Positions 35,994-45,490 of a stretch of DNA of 64,000 nucleotides are shown one piece after another. Every line of letters starts with the position of its first letter. Position 1 is the stretch's first letter. A program made the position numbers and the translations under genes. Origin of the DNA: Uliginosibacterium aquaticum (lineage in GTDB: Bacteria > Pseudomonadota > Gammaproteobacteria > Burkholderiales > Rhodocyclaceae); NCBI RefSeq assembly GCF_012972705.2, contig NZ_JABCSC020000004.1, forward strand, positions 1 to 64,000. Reading direction: 5' to 3'. The notes beneath the pieces are model-generated. The model was not told the DNA's origin, made no database searches, and worked only from the letters and a program-made list of their open reading frames with translations.

Positions 35994-37907
35994 TCAGGAT
36001 TTTCCGGTGAGGCTGAAGCACACCGTATTGCCGCCCGCCTTGCGGGCCTGTTGCATGGCGCGCTGGGCGCTGTTGAGGAGGGTTTCGGCACTGCGTGCAT
36101 GCTGCGGGAAGAGGGCGGCGCCGATGCTCACGGTGATGCTGATGTGGCGATTGTTGATCACGAAGTCCTGGCTCAGGGCTGCGTGCAACTTGTGGGTGAC
36201 GAGGTGGGCATCCTCATCGCTGGCGAGGGTGGACAGCAGCAGGGTGAAATCGTCCGAGCCGAAGTGGGAGACGGTGTCCGAGTCGCGTATGGTGCAGCTG
36301 AGGCGCTCGGCAATCTCGCGCAGCAGCTTGTTGCCCACGGCCTGACCAAAGTTCTCATTCACGCTCCTGAAGTTGTCCACATCCACGCACAGCAGGGCGA
36401 GGGTTTCGCGTTTGCGCTTGGCCATGCGCAGGGCCTGCTGAAGGCGATCGAAGAACAGGGTGCGGTTGGGCAGGCCGGTCTGCGCGTCGACCTGGGCCAT
36501 GCCTTGCAGGCGTTCGCTGGCCGTCTTGCGTTCGGTGATGTCGCTCATGGTGCCGATCATGCGTGCGGCCGCACCGGTAAAAGTGCGCGCCACGACCATG
36601 CCGCGCGCGGCCACCCAGTGCCACTGGCCGTCTTCGCCCTGCATGCGGTGCTCGCTGAGATACTGACTGCTCTTGCCATCCAGGCAGGCCTGCATGGCAG
36701 CGCGTTCCTGACTCTCGTCCTCGGGGTGGATGATGGCTTTGGCGGCTTGCCCGGCGGATACGCCGAGTATTTCGTCGCAGCGCGGCGAGAAGCTGATCTG
36801 GCCGCTCTTCAGATCCCAGTCCCAAACCCCGTCGCCGGAGCCTTCGAGGGCGAAGCGCCAGCGCTCTTCGGCTTCCTGCAACGCGTCTTGAAGGCGCTCG
36901 ACCTCATTGCTGCTGCGACGCCTGCCCGCCGACAAATGCATGCAGAGATAGAACAGCAGGGCCGCCAGCACGGCGCCGAGCAAGGCAACCGGTTTGGCTG
37001 GATCCCCCCCGATACGGCTGTTGAAGGTGGGCAGGGCGTTGATCTGCAGCGGCCAGATACGCTCGCCAAGGCGCAGCTCGCCGCTGTAGCTCAGATCCGT
37101 GGCGACAGCCACCGGGGCGCTGCTGCCCGAGGCTGGGGAGAGGCGGGTTTCGGCACTGTTCTGAGCTCCGTCGGTGATCAGCAGTTCGAGATCGTCGGCC
37201 TTCTGGCCGAGTGTTTCATGTAGCCATTCGCGCATCGAGAAGGCTGCGACCAGCCAGGCCTGCAGATGGGTGCGGCGCTCCGCAACGCTGAGCGCAGGCT
37301 CGCCCGGAGTAAATAGGGGGCTGGCGATGATGAAGCCGGGCTTGAACTCGCTGCCGTCCGCCCGGAGGGTGAGGCTCCCCGAGAGGCTGGGGCTGCCGGC
37401 ATCGCGGGCTAGGGTCAGGATGCGTTGCTGTTCAGGGTCGGCAAACAGATCTTGGCCGAGCTGTGTGAGACGGGCACCCTGAGCGTTCAGGGCGAGGCTG
37501 ACCGGGGCGTAGAGCGGGCGCTCGCCGGCGGGGCTGATATCGAAACCGCTGCCGGTTTTCTGGCGCTGGCTGGCGAGAAAATTGTCGCGCTGCTCAAGGG
37601 TCACCAGCGGGCTGATGCTGAGGCTCTCGAGCCCGTTGAGGCCGGCTGTTGGCAGTTGCGGGGCGAGAAAGCTTGCCAGGGTGTTGCCGTTGCCGCTGGC
37701 GTAGTGGGCCTGGGCGCTGCGCAGCAGGCGGGCGCTCCGATCAAGCTGTTGCTGGAGCAGGTTTTGCGTTTCATTGGCAAGATGGCTGAACGTGGCTTCG
37801 CGGCGGGACAGATAGTCGCCGTGCAGCTGATGCCAGGCAAAGCCGGTGAATACCAGAGTGAGCAGACTGGCAACTGCAGGCAGGGCAAAGCTGCGGAAAT
37901 GGAGCAT
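35994..37907 (-). CDS. CHASE-PAS-degenerate GGDEF membrane protein
   Basis: A 637-residue signalling protein. TM1 (about residues 5-25) and TM2 (about 308-328) flank a periplasmic CHASE-like domain. A PAS domain at about 350-470 has SGDGVWDWDLKSGQ, and a GGDEF domain follows. In that domain the catalytic motif reads GSDDF instead of GGDEF, although DAQTGLPNR at the start is normal. Loss of the second Gly and of Glu suggests no cyclase activity, so it is probably a c-di-GMP or GTP sensor or a protein scaffold. ATG 37907 is chosen; a GTG at 37955 is possible. Confidence 0.85.
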   Translation of the reverse strand: MLHFRSFALPAVASLLTLVFTGFAWHQLHGDYLSRREATFSHLANETQNLLQQQLDRSARLLRSAQAHYASGNGNTLASFLAPQLPTAGLNGLESLSISPLVTLEQRDNFLASQRQKTGSGFDISPAGERPLYAPVSLALNAQGARLTQLGQDLFADPEQQRILTLARDAGSPSLSGSLTLRADGSEFKPGFIIASPLFTPGEPALSVAERRTHLQAWLVAAFSMREWLHETLGQKADDLELLITDGAQNSAETRLSPASGSSAPVAVATDLSYSGELRLGERIWPLQINALPTFNSRIGGDPAKPVALLGAVLAALLFYLCMHLSAGRRRSSNEVERLQDALQEAEERWRFALEGSGDGVWDWDLKSGQISFSPRCDEILGVSAGQAAKAIIHPEDESQERAAMQACLDGKSSQYLSEHRMQGEDGQWHWVAARGMVVARTFTGAAARMIGTMSDITERKTASERLQGMAQVDAQTGLPNRTLFFDRLQQALRMAKRKRETLALLCVDVDNFRSVNENFGQAVGNKLLREIAERLSCTIRDSDTVSHFGSDDFTLLLSTLASDEDAHLVTHKLHAALSQDFVINNRHISITVSIGAALFPQHARSAETLLNSAQRAMQQARKAGGNTVCFSLTGKS

Positions 37908-38136
37908 GGCGTGTCTCGTGTGGATTAAGCCCTGAATGCCGGCGGCGGCCTGCACAGATATCGAGCCTGGTCTTGAATTGAGAAAATAACAAAACTGTTA
38001 AAAATGCGCCTGGCAGTCTGTCACACCGGGTTGTCGTTTGTTTGCGTTGCGCCTTGCGCGGCTACACTTCGGTCAGCTGCCTCGCAGCCGGTTGTAGCCC
38101 AGAACTTAGCCTGTTCCGCACTCTTCGGGAGTCTCC

Positions 38137-39597
38137 ATGCCCTTGTCGCTGTCAAAGCCTTTTCTGTTCCGCCAGCAAGCCCTGATTGGTGGCCTTTGGT
38201 GTCAGGCGGATTCGGGCATGCTGCAGCCGATTTACAACCCGGCCAGCGGCGATTTGCTGGGACACGTGCCGCACATGGGCGCCGAGGAAGCGCGGCGTGC
38301 CATCACGGCAGCCGTCGAAGCCCAGAAGGCCTGGGCCAGGCGAACGGGCCACGAGCGAGCGCGCGTGCTGCGGCGCTGGTTCGAACTGGTCCTGCAGCAC
38401 CAGGAGGACCTGGCTCGCCTGCTTACCCTTGAGCAAGGCCGTCCGCTAGCCGAGGCCCGGGGTGAGATTGCCTATGGTGCAAGTTTCATCGAGTGGTTTG
38501 CCGAAGAGGCCAAGCGCAGCTATGGCGATGTGATTCCCTCACCGCAGGCGGACAAGCGTCTGGTGGTGATCCGTCAGCCTGTGGGCGTGGTGGCGGCAAT
38601 CACGCCCTGGAACTTCCCGAATGCGATGATCACGCGCAAGGCGGCACCGGCGCTCGCGGCGGGCTGTGCTGTGGTCCTCAAGCCTGCGCCGCAGACCCCT
38701 TTCTCGGCCCTGGCACTAGCCGCGCTGGCCGCTGAGGCCGGCGTGCCGGCCGGAGTGCTGAATGTCGTTACCGGCGATGCTGCGGCCATTGGCGAAGCCC
38801 TCACCGCCAGCCCGCAAGTGGCCAAGCTGAGTTTTACCGGCTCGACCGCTGTCGGGCGCAAGCTGCTCGCCCTGTGTGCGAATACGGTCAAGCGCGTATC
38901 GCTGGAGCTGGGCGGTAATGCACCGTTCATCGTGTTCGAGGATGCCGATCTGGACGCCGCAGTGGAGGGCTGCATCGCGTCCAAGTTTCGTAACAATGGT
39001 CAGACCTGCGTGTGCGCCAACCGCATTTACGTGCAGGACGGCGTCTATGAAGCCTTCGCTCGCAAGCTGGCCGATGCCGTGCGCAAGTTGCGCGTGGGCA
39101 ACGGACTGGAGGAGGGCGTGAGCTTGGGGCCGCTGATCGATCAGCGCGCCGTGCATAAAGTTGAGGCGCATGTGGCTGATGCGCTGGCGCAGGGGGCTCA
39201 ACTGGTTCAGGGCGGTACGCGTCACGCGCTTGGGCACGGCTTTTTCGAGCCGACGGTGCTGGTCGAGGTCACCCAGGCCATGCGCATCGCGCAAGAAGAA
39301 ACCTTTGGTCCGGTGGCGGCATTGTTCCGCTTCCAGAGCGAGCGTGCCTTGCTGGAGATGGCCAACGCCACCGAGTATGGTCTGGCGGCCTACTTTTACA
39401 GTCGCGATCAGGCGCGCTGCTGGCGGGTGGCCGAGGCGCTTGAGTGCGGCATGGTGGGCATCAATACCGGGCTGATTACCAATGAGGCGGTGCCCTTCGG
39501 GGGCGTCAAGCAGTCCGGCCTTGGCAGGGAAGGCTCGCGCTATGGCCTCGATGAGTACCTTGAGCTCAAGTATCTGTGTTTTGGCGGCCAGGGCTGA
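38137..39597 (+). CDS. gabD: Succinate-semialdehyde dehydrogenase family (GabD-like)
   Basis: A 486-residue NAD(P)-dependent aldehyde dehydrogenase. Catalytic Cys 291 (NNGQTCVCANR) and general base Glu 257 (LELGGNAP) are present, with TPWNFPNAM and FTGSTAVG in the cofactor domain. The second Cys in CVC is typical of GabD. The closest class is succinate-semialdehyde dehydrogenase, which feeds GABA carbon into the TCA cycle. No gabT is nearby, so other small aldehydes are possible. It appears to be monocistronic. Confidence 0.87.
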   Translation: MPLSLSKPFLFRQQALIGGLWCQADSGMLQPIYNPASGDLLGHVPHMGAEEARRAITAAVEAQKAWARRTGHERARVLRRWFELVLQHQEDLARLLTLEQGRPLAEARGEIAYGASFIEWFAEEAKRSYGDVIPSPQADKRLVVIRQPVGVVAAITPWNFPNAMITRKAAPALAAGCAVVLKPAPQTPFSALALAALAAEAGVPAGVLNVVTGDAAAIGEALTASPQVAKLSFTGSTAVGRKLLALCANTVKRVSLELGGNAPFIVFEDADLDAAVEGCIASKFRNNGQTCVCANRIYVQDGVYEAFARKLADAVRKLRVGNGLEEGVSLGPLIDQRAVHKVEAHVADALAQGAQLVQGGTRHALGHGFFEPTVLVEVTQAMRIAQEETFGPVAALFRFQSERALLEMANATEYGLAAYFYSRDQARCWRVAEALECGMVGINTGLITNEAVPFGGVKQSGLGREGSRYGLDEYLELKYLCFGGQG

Positions 39598-39616
39598 GTA
39601 AGCCGGGGGCTGAACC

Positions 39617-39636
39617 TGCTGCGACGCAGCGTTTTT
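39617..39636 (+). terminator. Terminator after the gabD-like gene
   Basis: A short stem GCTGC/GCAGC (39618-39622, 39626-39630) with a three-base loop is followed by GTTTTT, 20 bases past the stop codon. Weak to moderate. Confidence 0.5.
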
Positions 39637-39698
39637 GGCTTTGTTGCGGCGGCGTGACTATTTCGTCACAGGTCTTGGAGAATTTTGTGTCTTTGGTG

Positions 39699-39736
39699 TT
39701 GTTACCGGTTGCAAAGGAATTCTGATATCGGTAACA
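39699..39736. promoter_or_regulatory. Paired operator-like palindromes upstream of the pectinesterase gene
   Basis: Two palindromes of the LacI/GntR-operator type. TTGTTACCGGTTGCAA (39699-39714) is centred on ACCGGT. TGATATCGGTAACA (39723-39736) is centred 23 bp further on. The GTTACCG and CGGTAAC ends are also an exact inverted repeat. They lie about 115-150 bp before the gene start and suggest control by a sugar-responsive regulator that is not in the window. Confidence 0.45.
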
Positions 39737-39769
39737 CTTCCATGGTCGCGGTCACATAAATGCCGCGTG

Positions 39770-39805
39770 GGCATGTCAGAACATGCCTGACAGGTTTGTC
39801 GACAA
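39770..39805. repeat. Hairpin and palindrome before the pectinesterase gene
   Basis: GGCATGT/ACATGCC (39770-39776, 39781-39787) forms a hairpin with a CAGA loop. It is followed by the perfect 10 bp palindrome TTGTCGACAA (39796-39805). They lie in the presumed 5' leader or promoter. Confidence 0.4.
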
Positions 39806-39850
39806 CGAGCGGCAGCCGCACCATAAAAATGGAAGTGAAGGAGATACAAG

Positions 39851-41836
39851 ATGGCAGTAACAAGGAATATCAGCAGCCTGCTGGCTGTGCTGATGGCCGC
39901 AGGCTTGGCCGCGTGCGGCGGTGGTGGCAGCAGCGATTCTTCCAGCAGCACTGCAGCAAGCAGCAGCGCCAGCTCGGCGACCACCAGCAGCGCCAGAAGC
40001 TCGGCAGCTGCCAGCGCTACGAGCGCCACCAGTTCTGCAGCCGCCAGTGCCGCTAGTTCCACGGCCACCAGTTCGGTTGCAGCCAGCTCCGCTGCTGCCA
40101 GTAGCGCTGCGACGTCTAGTGCCGCAGCGTCGAGCACCAGTTCTGTTCTGGTGCCGGCCAACGGTGCGACCGGCGCCTATGTCGACACCACGCTGCAGAT
40201 CACCTTTGACTCCGCCCCGACGCTCGGCAGCAGTGGTTACATCTATGTGTACAAATCGAGCGACAACACCCTGGTCGACAAGATCAGCCTGAATGTCTTC
40301 TCGACCGGCTCCTGGGCCGATGATGCAACGGCTAGCACGCCCGCCCTGACGGCTAGCGCGCTGAGCACCTACAACACCACCACCCTGCCGCTGCTTGCCA
40401 CGGCCAACACTGAGGTCGACAAGATCGGCAACGTCAGTACCCTGACGCAATACCGCTGGGTGCTGTATCGCCCGGTCACCATCTCGGGCAAGACCGCCAC
40501 CATCAAGCTTCACGACAACAAGCTGGCGCCGTCCACCGGCTACTACGTGCTGATGGATAGTGGTGTGCTGAACGGCAACATCAATGGCTCGGCCTACAAC
40601 GGCATCTCCTCGTCTTCCGTGTGGGGCTTTACGACCAAGGCTGACCCCGTATCAACGACTGATATCGTGGTCGATGACGATGGCTCCGCGGATTATCGGA
40701 CCGTGCAGGGCGCGCTCAACTGGCTGCTCAAGAACTGTGGTGGCACGAATGCCAGCACGACTTGTGGCACAAGTGCCAAGACGATCACGATCAAGAACGG
40801 CACCTATACCGAGATGCTGTACGCCCGCAATCTCAACAACCTGACCATCAAGGGTGAAACGCGCGACGGGGCAATCGTTCAGTACGACATGTACAACGAT
40901 TTCAATCCGGGCACCGGTGGCAGTGCCACGCTGGCCACGGTTACGGGCACCAATCTGGCCGCCGGCAAGGCCCAGAAAGCCAAGGATGGTCTGTATCGCG
41001 CTTATCTGGGTGGTGGTCGTCCGGTCTTCCTGGTCGAAGGTTCCGATCTGCTCAACCTGACCCAGTTCACGCTGCAGAACACGCACGTGAAGGACGCCAG
41101 CTACAACAACCAGGCCGAGACGATCTACTACAACAGTTCGACGCTGAACGGCTCGCGCCTGACAGCCAGCTACATGAATTTCTTCAGCACTCAGGACACG
41201 ATTCAAGCCAAGGGCTGGACCTGGATCTACAAGTCCCTGGTCAAGGGCGACGTGGACTACATCTGGGGTGCCACCTTTGCAACCCTGATTGAGGACAGTG
41301 AGTTGCGCACGGTTGTCGACACCAGTGATCCGACGAAGGGCGGCTATGTGATCGAGGCGCGTGCTGCCTACGGTTACCCCGGTTTCGTGGTGCTCAACAG
41401 CAGCCTGACAAAGGAAGCTGGTGTGCCGGACAACACGACGATGCTGGCACGGCAGGCGGGAACCTTTGCGGTAGCCACCTATTGCAACACCATGATGACC
41501 TCGGGTTCGCTCGGGAATGCCAACTACGGGTGCAACAATGTGGCCTTCATCAATACCAAGATGGGCACCCATATCAATACGGCTGGCTGGGACTACACCT
41601 ACGTCCCTCCGATCACATCGGCGACCACGACCACCGGCTATCGTGAAAGCGGCAGCATGAACCTGAGTGGTGCAACGCTGGACGTGAGTGGCCGCAGCCT
41701 GACCTATGCCAGCACGACGCAGGACCTCTCCGGCCTGAACGCGACAGCCAAGGTCTTTGCCCAGTGGAACAGCAATGCCGGCTGGGCGCCGACGGCGGCA
41801 AGCTGCACAACGTCTGCCTGTACGACATCGAAGTAA
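39851..41836 (+). CDS. Pectin methylesterase-family lipoprotein
   Basis: A 661-residue secreted lipoprotein. The signal peptide ends in a lipobox with Cys 22 (AAGLAACGGGG). Residues about 27-97 are almost only Ser, Ala and Thr, a flexible linker. An Ig-like or similar beta domain follows at about 100-225, then a right-handed beta-helix of the pectinesterase family. Candidate catalytic residues are present: Gln 421, Gln 448/Asp 449 (STQDT), Asp 469 (DYIWG) and Arg 504. It would demethylate pectin at the cell surface. No pectate lyase or uptake gene is nearby. A terminator follows. Confidence 0.88.
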   Translation: MAVTRNISSLLAVLMAAGLAACGGGGSSDSSSSTAASSSASSATTSSARSSAAASATSATSSAAASAASSTATSSVAASSAAASSAATSSAAASSTSSVLVPANGATGAYVDTTLQITFDSAPTLGSSGYIYVYKSSDNTLVDKISLNVFSTGSWADDATASTPALTASALSTYNTTTLPLLATANTEVDKIGNVSTLTQYRWVLYRPVTISGKTATIKLHDNKLAPSTGYYVLMDSGVLNGNINGSAYNGISSSSVWGFTTKADPVSTTDIVVDDDGSADYRTVQGALNWLLKNCGGTNASTTCGTSAKTITIKNGTYTEMLYARNLNNLTIKGETRDGAIVQYDMYNDFNPGTGGSATLATVTGTNLAAGKAQKAKDGLYRAYLGGGRPVFLVEGSDLLNLTQFTLQNTHVKDASYNNQAETIYYNSSTLNGSRLTASYMNFFSTQDTIQAKGWTWIYKSLVKGDVDYIWGATFATLIEDSELRTVVDTSDPTKGGYVIEARAAYGYPGFVVLNSSLTKEAGVPDNTTMLARQAGTFAVATYCNTMMTSGSLGNANYGCNNVAFINTKMGTHINTAGWDYTYVPPITSATTTTGYRESGSMNLSGATLDVSGRSLTYASTTQDLSGLNATAKVFAQWNSNAGWAPTAASCTTSACTTSK

Positions 41837-41855
41837 GCTGAGAAGCGTGAAACCG

Positions 41856-41886
41856 AACGGCCGGGGCAACCCGGCCGTTTTTCTTT
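41856..41886 (+). terminator. Pectinesterase gene terminator
   Basis: A perfect 10 bp stem AACGGCCGGG/CCCGGCCGTT (41856-41865, 41870-41879) with a GCAA tetraloop and a following TTTCTTT. A strong intrinsic terminator. Confidence 0.9.
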
Positions 41887-41946
41887 GGAGGCTAGCCATG
41901 GCCGGCTAAAATGCGCCGGAACGTTTCTCGCCCCGGAAAGAACAGC

Positions 41947-42981
41947 ATGCAAAAAATCACCCTTACCCGCCCTGACGATTGGCACCTGCACCTGCGCGAT
42001 GGAGCTTCCTTGCACGTCACCGTGGCGGACGCCGCGCAGCGCTTCGGCCGCGCCATCATCATGCCCAACCTGCGCCCGCCGGTCACCACCGTGGAGCAGG
42101 CGGCTGCCTACCGCGCACGCATCCTCGCCGCCGTACCGGCCGGGCTCAAGTTCGAGCCTCTGATGACGTTGTACCTGACAGACAACACCTCACCCGATGA
42201 GATCGCTCGTGCCAAAGCCTCCGGCTTCATCCATGCGGTGAAGCTGTACCCGGCCGGCGCCACGACCAATTCGGATGCCGGGGTGACGTCGATCGAGAAA
42301 GTCACCGGCGTGCTCGAGCGCATGGAAGAACTCGGTCTGGCTCTCTGTGTTCATGGCGAGGTGACCCATGGTGACGTGGATGTTTTTGATCGCGAGTCTG
42401 TCTTTATTGACCGCGTGCTGGCGCCGCTGGCGCAACGCTTCCCGCGTCTGCGCACGGTGTTCGAACACATCACGACGCGCGAGGCGGCGCAGTATGTGAG
42501 TGGCGCCGGTGAGCATGTGGCTGCCACGATCACGGCACACCACCTGCTGATGAACCGCAACGCAATCTTTGCCGGCGGGATCCGCCCGCATCACTATTGC
42601 CTGCCGGTGCTCAAGCGCGAAGTGCATCGTCAGGCGCTGCTCGAGGCGGCGATTTCGGACAACCCGCGATTCTTCCTCGGCACGGATTCTGCACCGCACG
42701 CCAAGAGCACCAAGGAAGCCGCTTGTGGCTGTGCCGGTTGCTACACCGAGCATGCTGGCATCGAGTTGTATGCCGAAGCTTTCGAGTCCGCCGGGGCGCT
42801 GGACAGGTTGGAGGCGTTTGCGAGTTTTAACGGGCCGGACTGGTATGGCCTGCCGAGAAATGCCGACACGATCACGCTGGCCAGAGAAGCTTGGAGTGTG
42901 CCGGCGACGATGGATTATTTGCCGGGCGATCCGCTGGTGCCGCTGCGTGCGGGCGAGACGGTGGCCTGGCGTCTGGTGTGA
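41947..42981 (+). CDS. pyrC: Dihydroorotase PyrC
   Basis: A 344-residue type II dihydroorotase of pyrimidine synthesis. It begins [19 protein letters not shown], where the HLH supplies two zinc ligands. Further expected sites are [11 protein letters not shown] (the carboxylated Lys), [19 protein letters not shown] and [13 protein letters not shown]. Its length is normal. The start is ATG 41947 with GGAAAG upstream; an in-frame ATG at 41911 lies within the likely -10 region (TAAAAT, 41906-41911) and is rejected. Confidence 0.96.
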   Translation: MQKITLTRPDDWHLHLRDGASLHVTVADAAQRFGRAIIMPNLRPPVTTVEQAAAYRARILAAVPAGLKFEPLMTLYLTDNTSPDEIARAKASGFIHAVKLYPAGATTNSDAGVTSIEKVTGVLERMEELGLALCVHGEVTHGDVDVFDRESVFIDRVLAPLAQRFPRLRTVFEHITTREAAQYVSGAGEHVAATITAHHLLMNRNAIFAGGIRPHHYCLPVLKREVHRQALLEAAISDNPRFFLGTDSAPHAKSTKEAACGCAGCYTEHAGIELYAEAFESAGALDRLEAFASFNGPDWYGLPRNADTITLAREAWSVPATMDYLPGDPLVPLRAGETVAWRLV

Positions 42982-42991
42982 GGAAATCAGA

Positions 42992-43411
42992 ATGAAGAGG
43001 CTGTCCTTCCTGTTGTTGCCTGCCGCGATGTTGCTGACGGGCTGCGAGAACAATGCGGCCTCTTATTCAATCGACGAGAGCAAGAACCATTCGATCAGCC
43101 TGGTGCGCGAGCAGAACCTGCCCTGGTTCGGTGAGGTGCATCAGCGCTTTGTCATTGCGCGTTTTCCCGAGTGTCAACGTCGTTACGACATTGCAGCGAC
43201 CGGTACTGGGATGGCCAAGCTTGATCTATACGAAGTTGCTCCACGCCTGTATGCCGCTCAGCAGGGCAAGGCTTGGTATGCACTGGGAACCGAGCAGTGC
43301 GTGGTCCAGACCTTCAAGCCGGAGGACCGGCCGACCAGCCCACCCGGCCGGCTGGTCGGCAGTTTCGTCAAGAAAGAAGGGGCTCTGGTCTTCGAGCCGG
43401 CCGTGCCCTGA
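42992..43411 (+). CDS. Small lipoprotein, unknown function
   Basis: A 139-residue secreted protein with a type II signal peptide. The lipobox LLTGC puts the lipidated Cys at residue 18. The mature part is charged and contains two further Cys (in ECQRR and EQCVV) that could pair. I do not recognise a family. It starts ten bases after pyrC with AGGA upstream, so it is probably co-transcribed. Confidence 0.75.
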   Translation: MKRLSFLLLPAAMLLTGCENNAASYSIDESKNHSISLVREQNLPWFGEVHQRFVIARFPECQRRYDIAATGTGMAKLDLYEVAPRLYAAQQGKAWYALGTEQCVVQTFKPEDRPTSPPGRLVGSFVKKEGALVFEPAVP

Positions 43412-43595
43412 GGGGCGGCTCCCGGCGCCGTCTCTGTGATCCATTCGGCTTGAGGCCGACAGGAGCTCGCTGCCGATCATTTTTGTGCAGCGGGTTTCTG
43501 CAAGGCCCGGCCCAACATTCCTTTCGTAGTGTGCGGAGGCGGTCAGCCGGTTTCGCATCTTCCGCTCTGGCCTACGTGGTGACGCGGATTGCCTC

Positions 43596-44153
43596 TTGCA
43601 GGTGAGCAGCGGAAACTTCCGGCTTACTCCAACCGGGTTTCACGCTTTGCCCGCCGACGTTTTCTCCCTGCCGCAGCTCTTCGGCTATGCCACTTTTGTG
43701 CTGGGCATGGTTAGTTTCTCCCGCAAGCAAGATCATCAGTTCCGCAAGTGGCTGACCCTGCAGAACTTTGTGTACGCCGTGCACTTCATCCTCATGGGTA
43801 ACGTGGCCGCCACGGCAGGTATGCTACTGTCGATTGCGCGCAATCTATTGTCGATGCGCACCCGCTCCCTGTGGGTGGCGGGCGTGCTGTTGGCAGCCAA
43901 CTTCGTGCTGGCCTTCTTCGTGGTGAAGAGCGCCTGGAATGTATTCCCGCTGCTGGCTGCTGCGGTGGCCACCATTTCGATGTTCCGCTTCAGCGGGCTG
44001 CAACTGCGCTACGGCATGCTCGGCGCGACCCTGCTGTGGCTGGTCAATAACATCCTGATGGGCTCGATCGGCGGCACGGCGATGGAGCTCATGATTACCG
44101 CGATCAGCTGTTCGACGATCTGGCGCCTGCGCCGCGAGCAGCCACCTGCCTGA
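43596..44153 (+). CDS. YgjV-family inner membrane protein
   Basis: Up to 185 residues with about five or six hydrophobic helices. LPQLFGYATFVLGMVSFSRKQD, with a Gln/Phe-rich first helix, and LTLQNFVYAVHFILMG are typical of the YgjV family. The function is not established. The start is uncertain: TTG 43596 and GTG 43602 are possible and neither has a good ribosome site. No ATG is available before the first helix. Confidence 0.72.
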   Translation: MQVSSGNFRLTPTGFHALPADVFSLPQLFGYATFVLGMVSFSRKQDHQFRKWLTLQNFVYAVHFILMGNVAATAGMLLSIARNLLSMRTRSLWVAGVLLAANFVLAFFVVKSAWNVFPLLAAAVATISMFRFSGLQLRYGMLGATLLWLVNNILMGSIGGTAMELMITAISCSTIWRLRREQPPA

Positions 44154-44156
44154 GAT

Positions 44157-45377
44157 TCAGGACGAGATGAAAGGCTGGGTGTCGAGCTTCCACTTGGCCG
44201 GGTCTTCGTGACCGACGATGCGGTCAGCGCCGCCACTGCCCATCGGGCGCGACAGATCCAGATCGTAAGGTTCGACGCGGTGGCCAGTCTTGGCGTTGAA
44301 AATGACCTTCAGGCGGGGTTGCAGCAGGTTGGTGTCGTTCTGCTCTAGCACCACACCGAGACGGCCTGATTCCAGCTTGACCAAGGCGCCGACCGGATAG
44401 ATACCGACACAGCGGATGAAGGCCTGGACCAGCTTCGGATCGAAGTGGAAGGCGCTCCATTCGTGCAGCTTGCGCAGTGCGTCGGTGGCCGGGATGCCGC
44501 GGTGGTAACAGCGGTCAGCCGTGATCGCGTCATACACGTCCACGATCGAAGACATGCGGACCAGTTGTGGGATCTGCTCGGGCTTGAGCTTGTCCGGATA
44601 GCCATTGCCATCCATGCGTTCATGGTGGTGAAGGGTAATATCCAGCGGGATCGGGCCGATTTCGGGGGACTTGAGCAGGATTTCGTAGCCGTCGCGCGGG
44701 TGGCGCTTGATGAGTTCGAACTCCTCGTCCGTGAGTTTGCCTGGCTTGTTCAGCACCTCGTCGGGCACCAGTGCCTTGCCGGTGTCGTGCAGCAGGCCGC
44801 CCATGCCGGCGAGGCGGGTGGTTTCGGCGTCCAGGTTCATGGTGCGGCAGAAGGCTACGAGCAGGGCGCACACGCTCACGCAGTGCAGGAAGGTGTAGTC
44901 GTCCTTGTTCTTGATAGTGAGCAGGCCGAGGATGGCGCCGCTATTGCGCAGGATGGACTCGGTGATGTTCTCCACCACGTGATCGACCTGCTCGACCTCT
45001 ACTGCGCGGCCTAGGCGGGCATCTGCCATCACGTTGCGCACCAGCGCCTGGGCGCGACCCTTGATGGCGTAGGCGCGCTGGATTTCCTCGTCGCGCGTGG
45101 CGTGGATGATCACGGGCTGCTCGGCCGTTACCAGCGCGATCAACTCTTCCTGCAGGCTGTCCCGAACCTCGTCCTCGGTTGGCGCATCTGGTACATCAAG
45201 GCCCTTGTCGGTGTCGATATAGACATAGTGGATGCCAGAGTCGAGCACCTTCTCGATCTGAGCGTCGCTGGCGAGCTTGAATTGGTTCTTCAGGAATGGA
45301 TGGCTCAGCCAGTCGCAATCCAGTTCGTGGATGAACATGCCGACTCGGAGTTCCTGGCTTGGAATTTTCTTGATCAT
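44157..45377 (-). CDS. HD-GYP cyclic-di-GMP phosphodiesterase
   Basis: A 406-residue protein. An N-terminal DUF3391-like domain (about residues 3-130, beginning KIPSQELRVGMFIHELD) is followed by an HD-GYP domain. Catalytic signatures are intact: GLLHDTGKA with the HD pair and HHERMDGNGYP with the GYP segment. It should hydrolyse cyclic-di-GMP to pGpG and GMP. No transmembrane segment is seen, so it is cytoplasmic. It converges on the YgjV-like gene with three bases between stops and is divergent from rnpB. Confidence 0.93.
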   Translation of the reverse strand: MIKKIPSQELRVGMFIHELDCDWLSHPFLKNQFKLASDAQIEKVLDSGIHYVYIDTDKGLDVPDAPTEDEVRDSLQEELIALVTAEQPVIIHATRDEEIQRAYAIKGRAQALVRNVMADARLGRAVEVEQVDHVVENITESILRNSGAILGLLTIKNKDDYTFLHCVSVCALLVAFCRTMNLDAETTRLAGMGGLLHDTGKALVPDEVLNKPGKLTDEEFELIKRHPRDGYEILLKSPEIGPIPLDITLHHHERMDGNGYPDKLKPEQIPQLVRMSSIVDVYDAITADRCYHRGIPATDALRKLHEWSAFHFDPKLVQAFIRCVGIYPVGALVKLESGRLGVVLEQNDTNLLQPRLKVIFNAKTGHRVEPYDLDLSRPMGSGGADRIVGHEDPAKWKLDTQPFISS

Positions 45378-45478
45378 GCCGACTGACCTTGTGCGGAATT
45401 TTCTGTGCTTCTCGTACTAACGGCTCAGCGGTGCGGAAATGAAGTCCCGGAAAACCCAGCGTTTGCCGCCCCGCCCCG

Positions 45479-45484
45479 TATAAT
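45479..45484 (+). promoter_or_regulatory. -10 element of rnpB
   Basis: A consensus TATAAT ends seven bases before the inferred RNA start at 45491. The -35 at normal spacing is weak. Confidence 0.6.
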
Positions 45485-45490
45485 CACGGC

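Noticed and set aside
39658-40161. Minus-strand frame made almost only of Ala, Leu, Glu and Val repeats
   Set aside because: It is the reverse of the Ser/Ala linker of the pectinesterase lipoprotein, so its repeats are an artefact.
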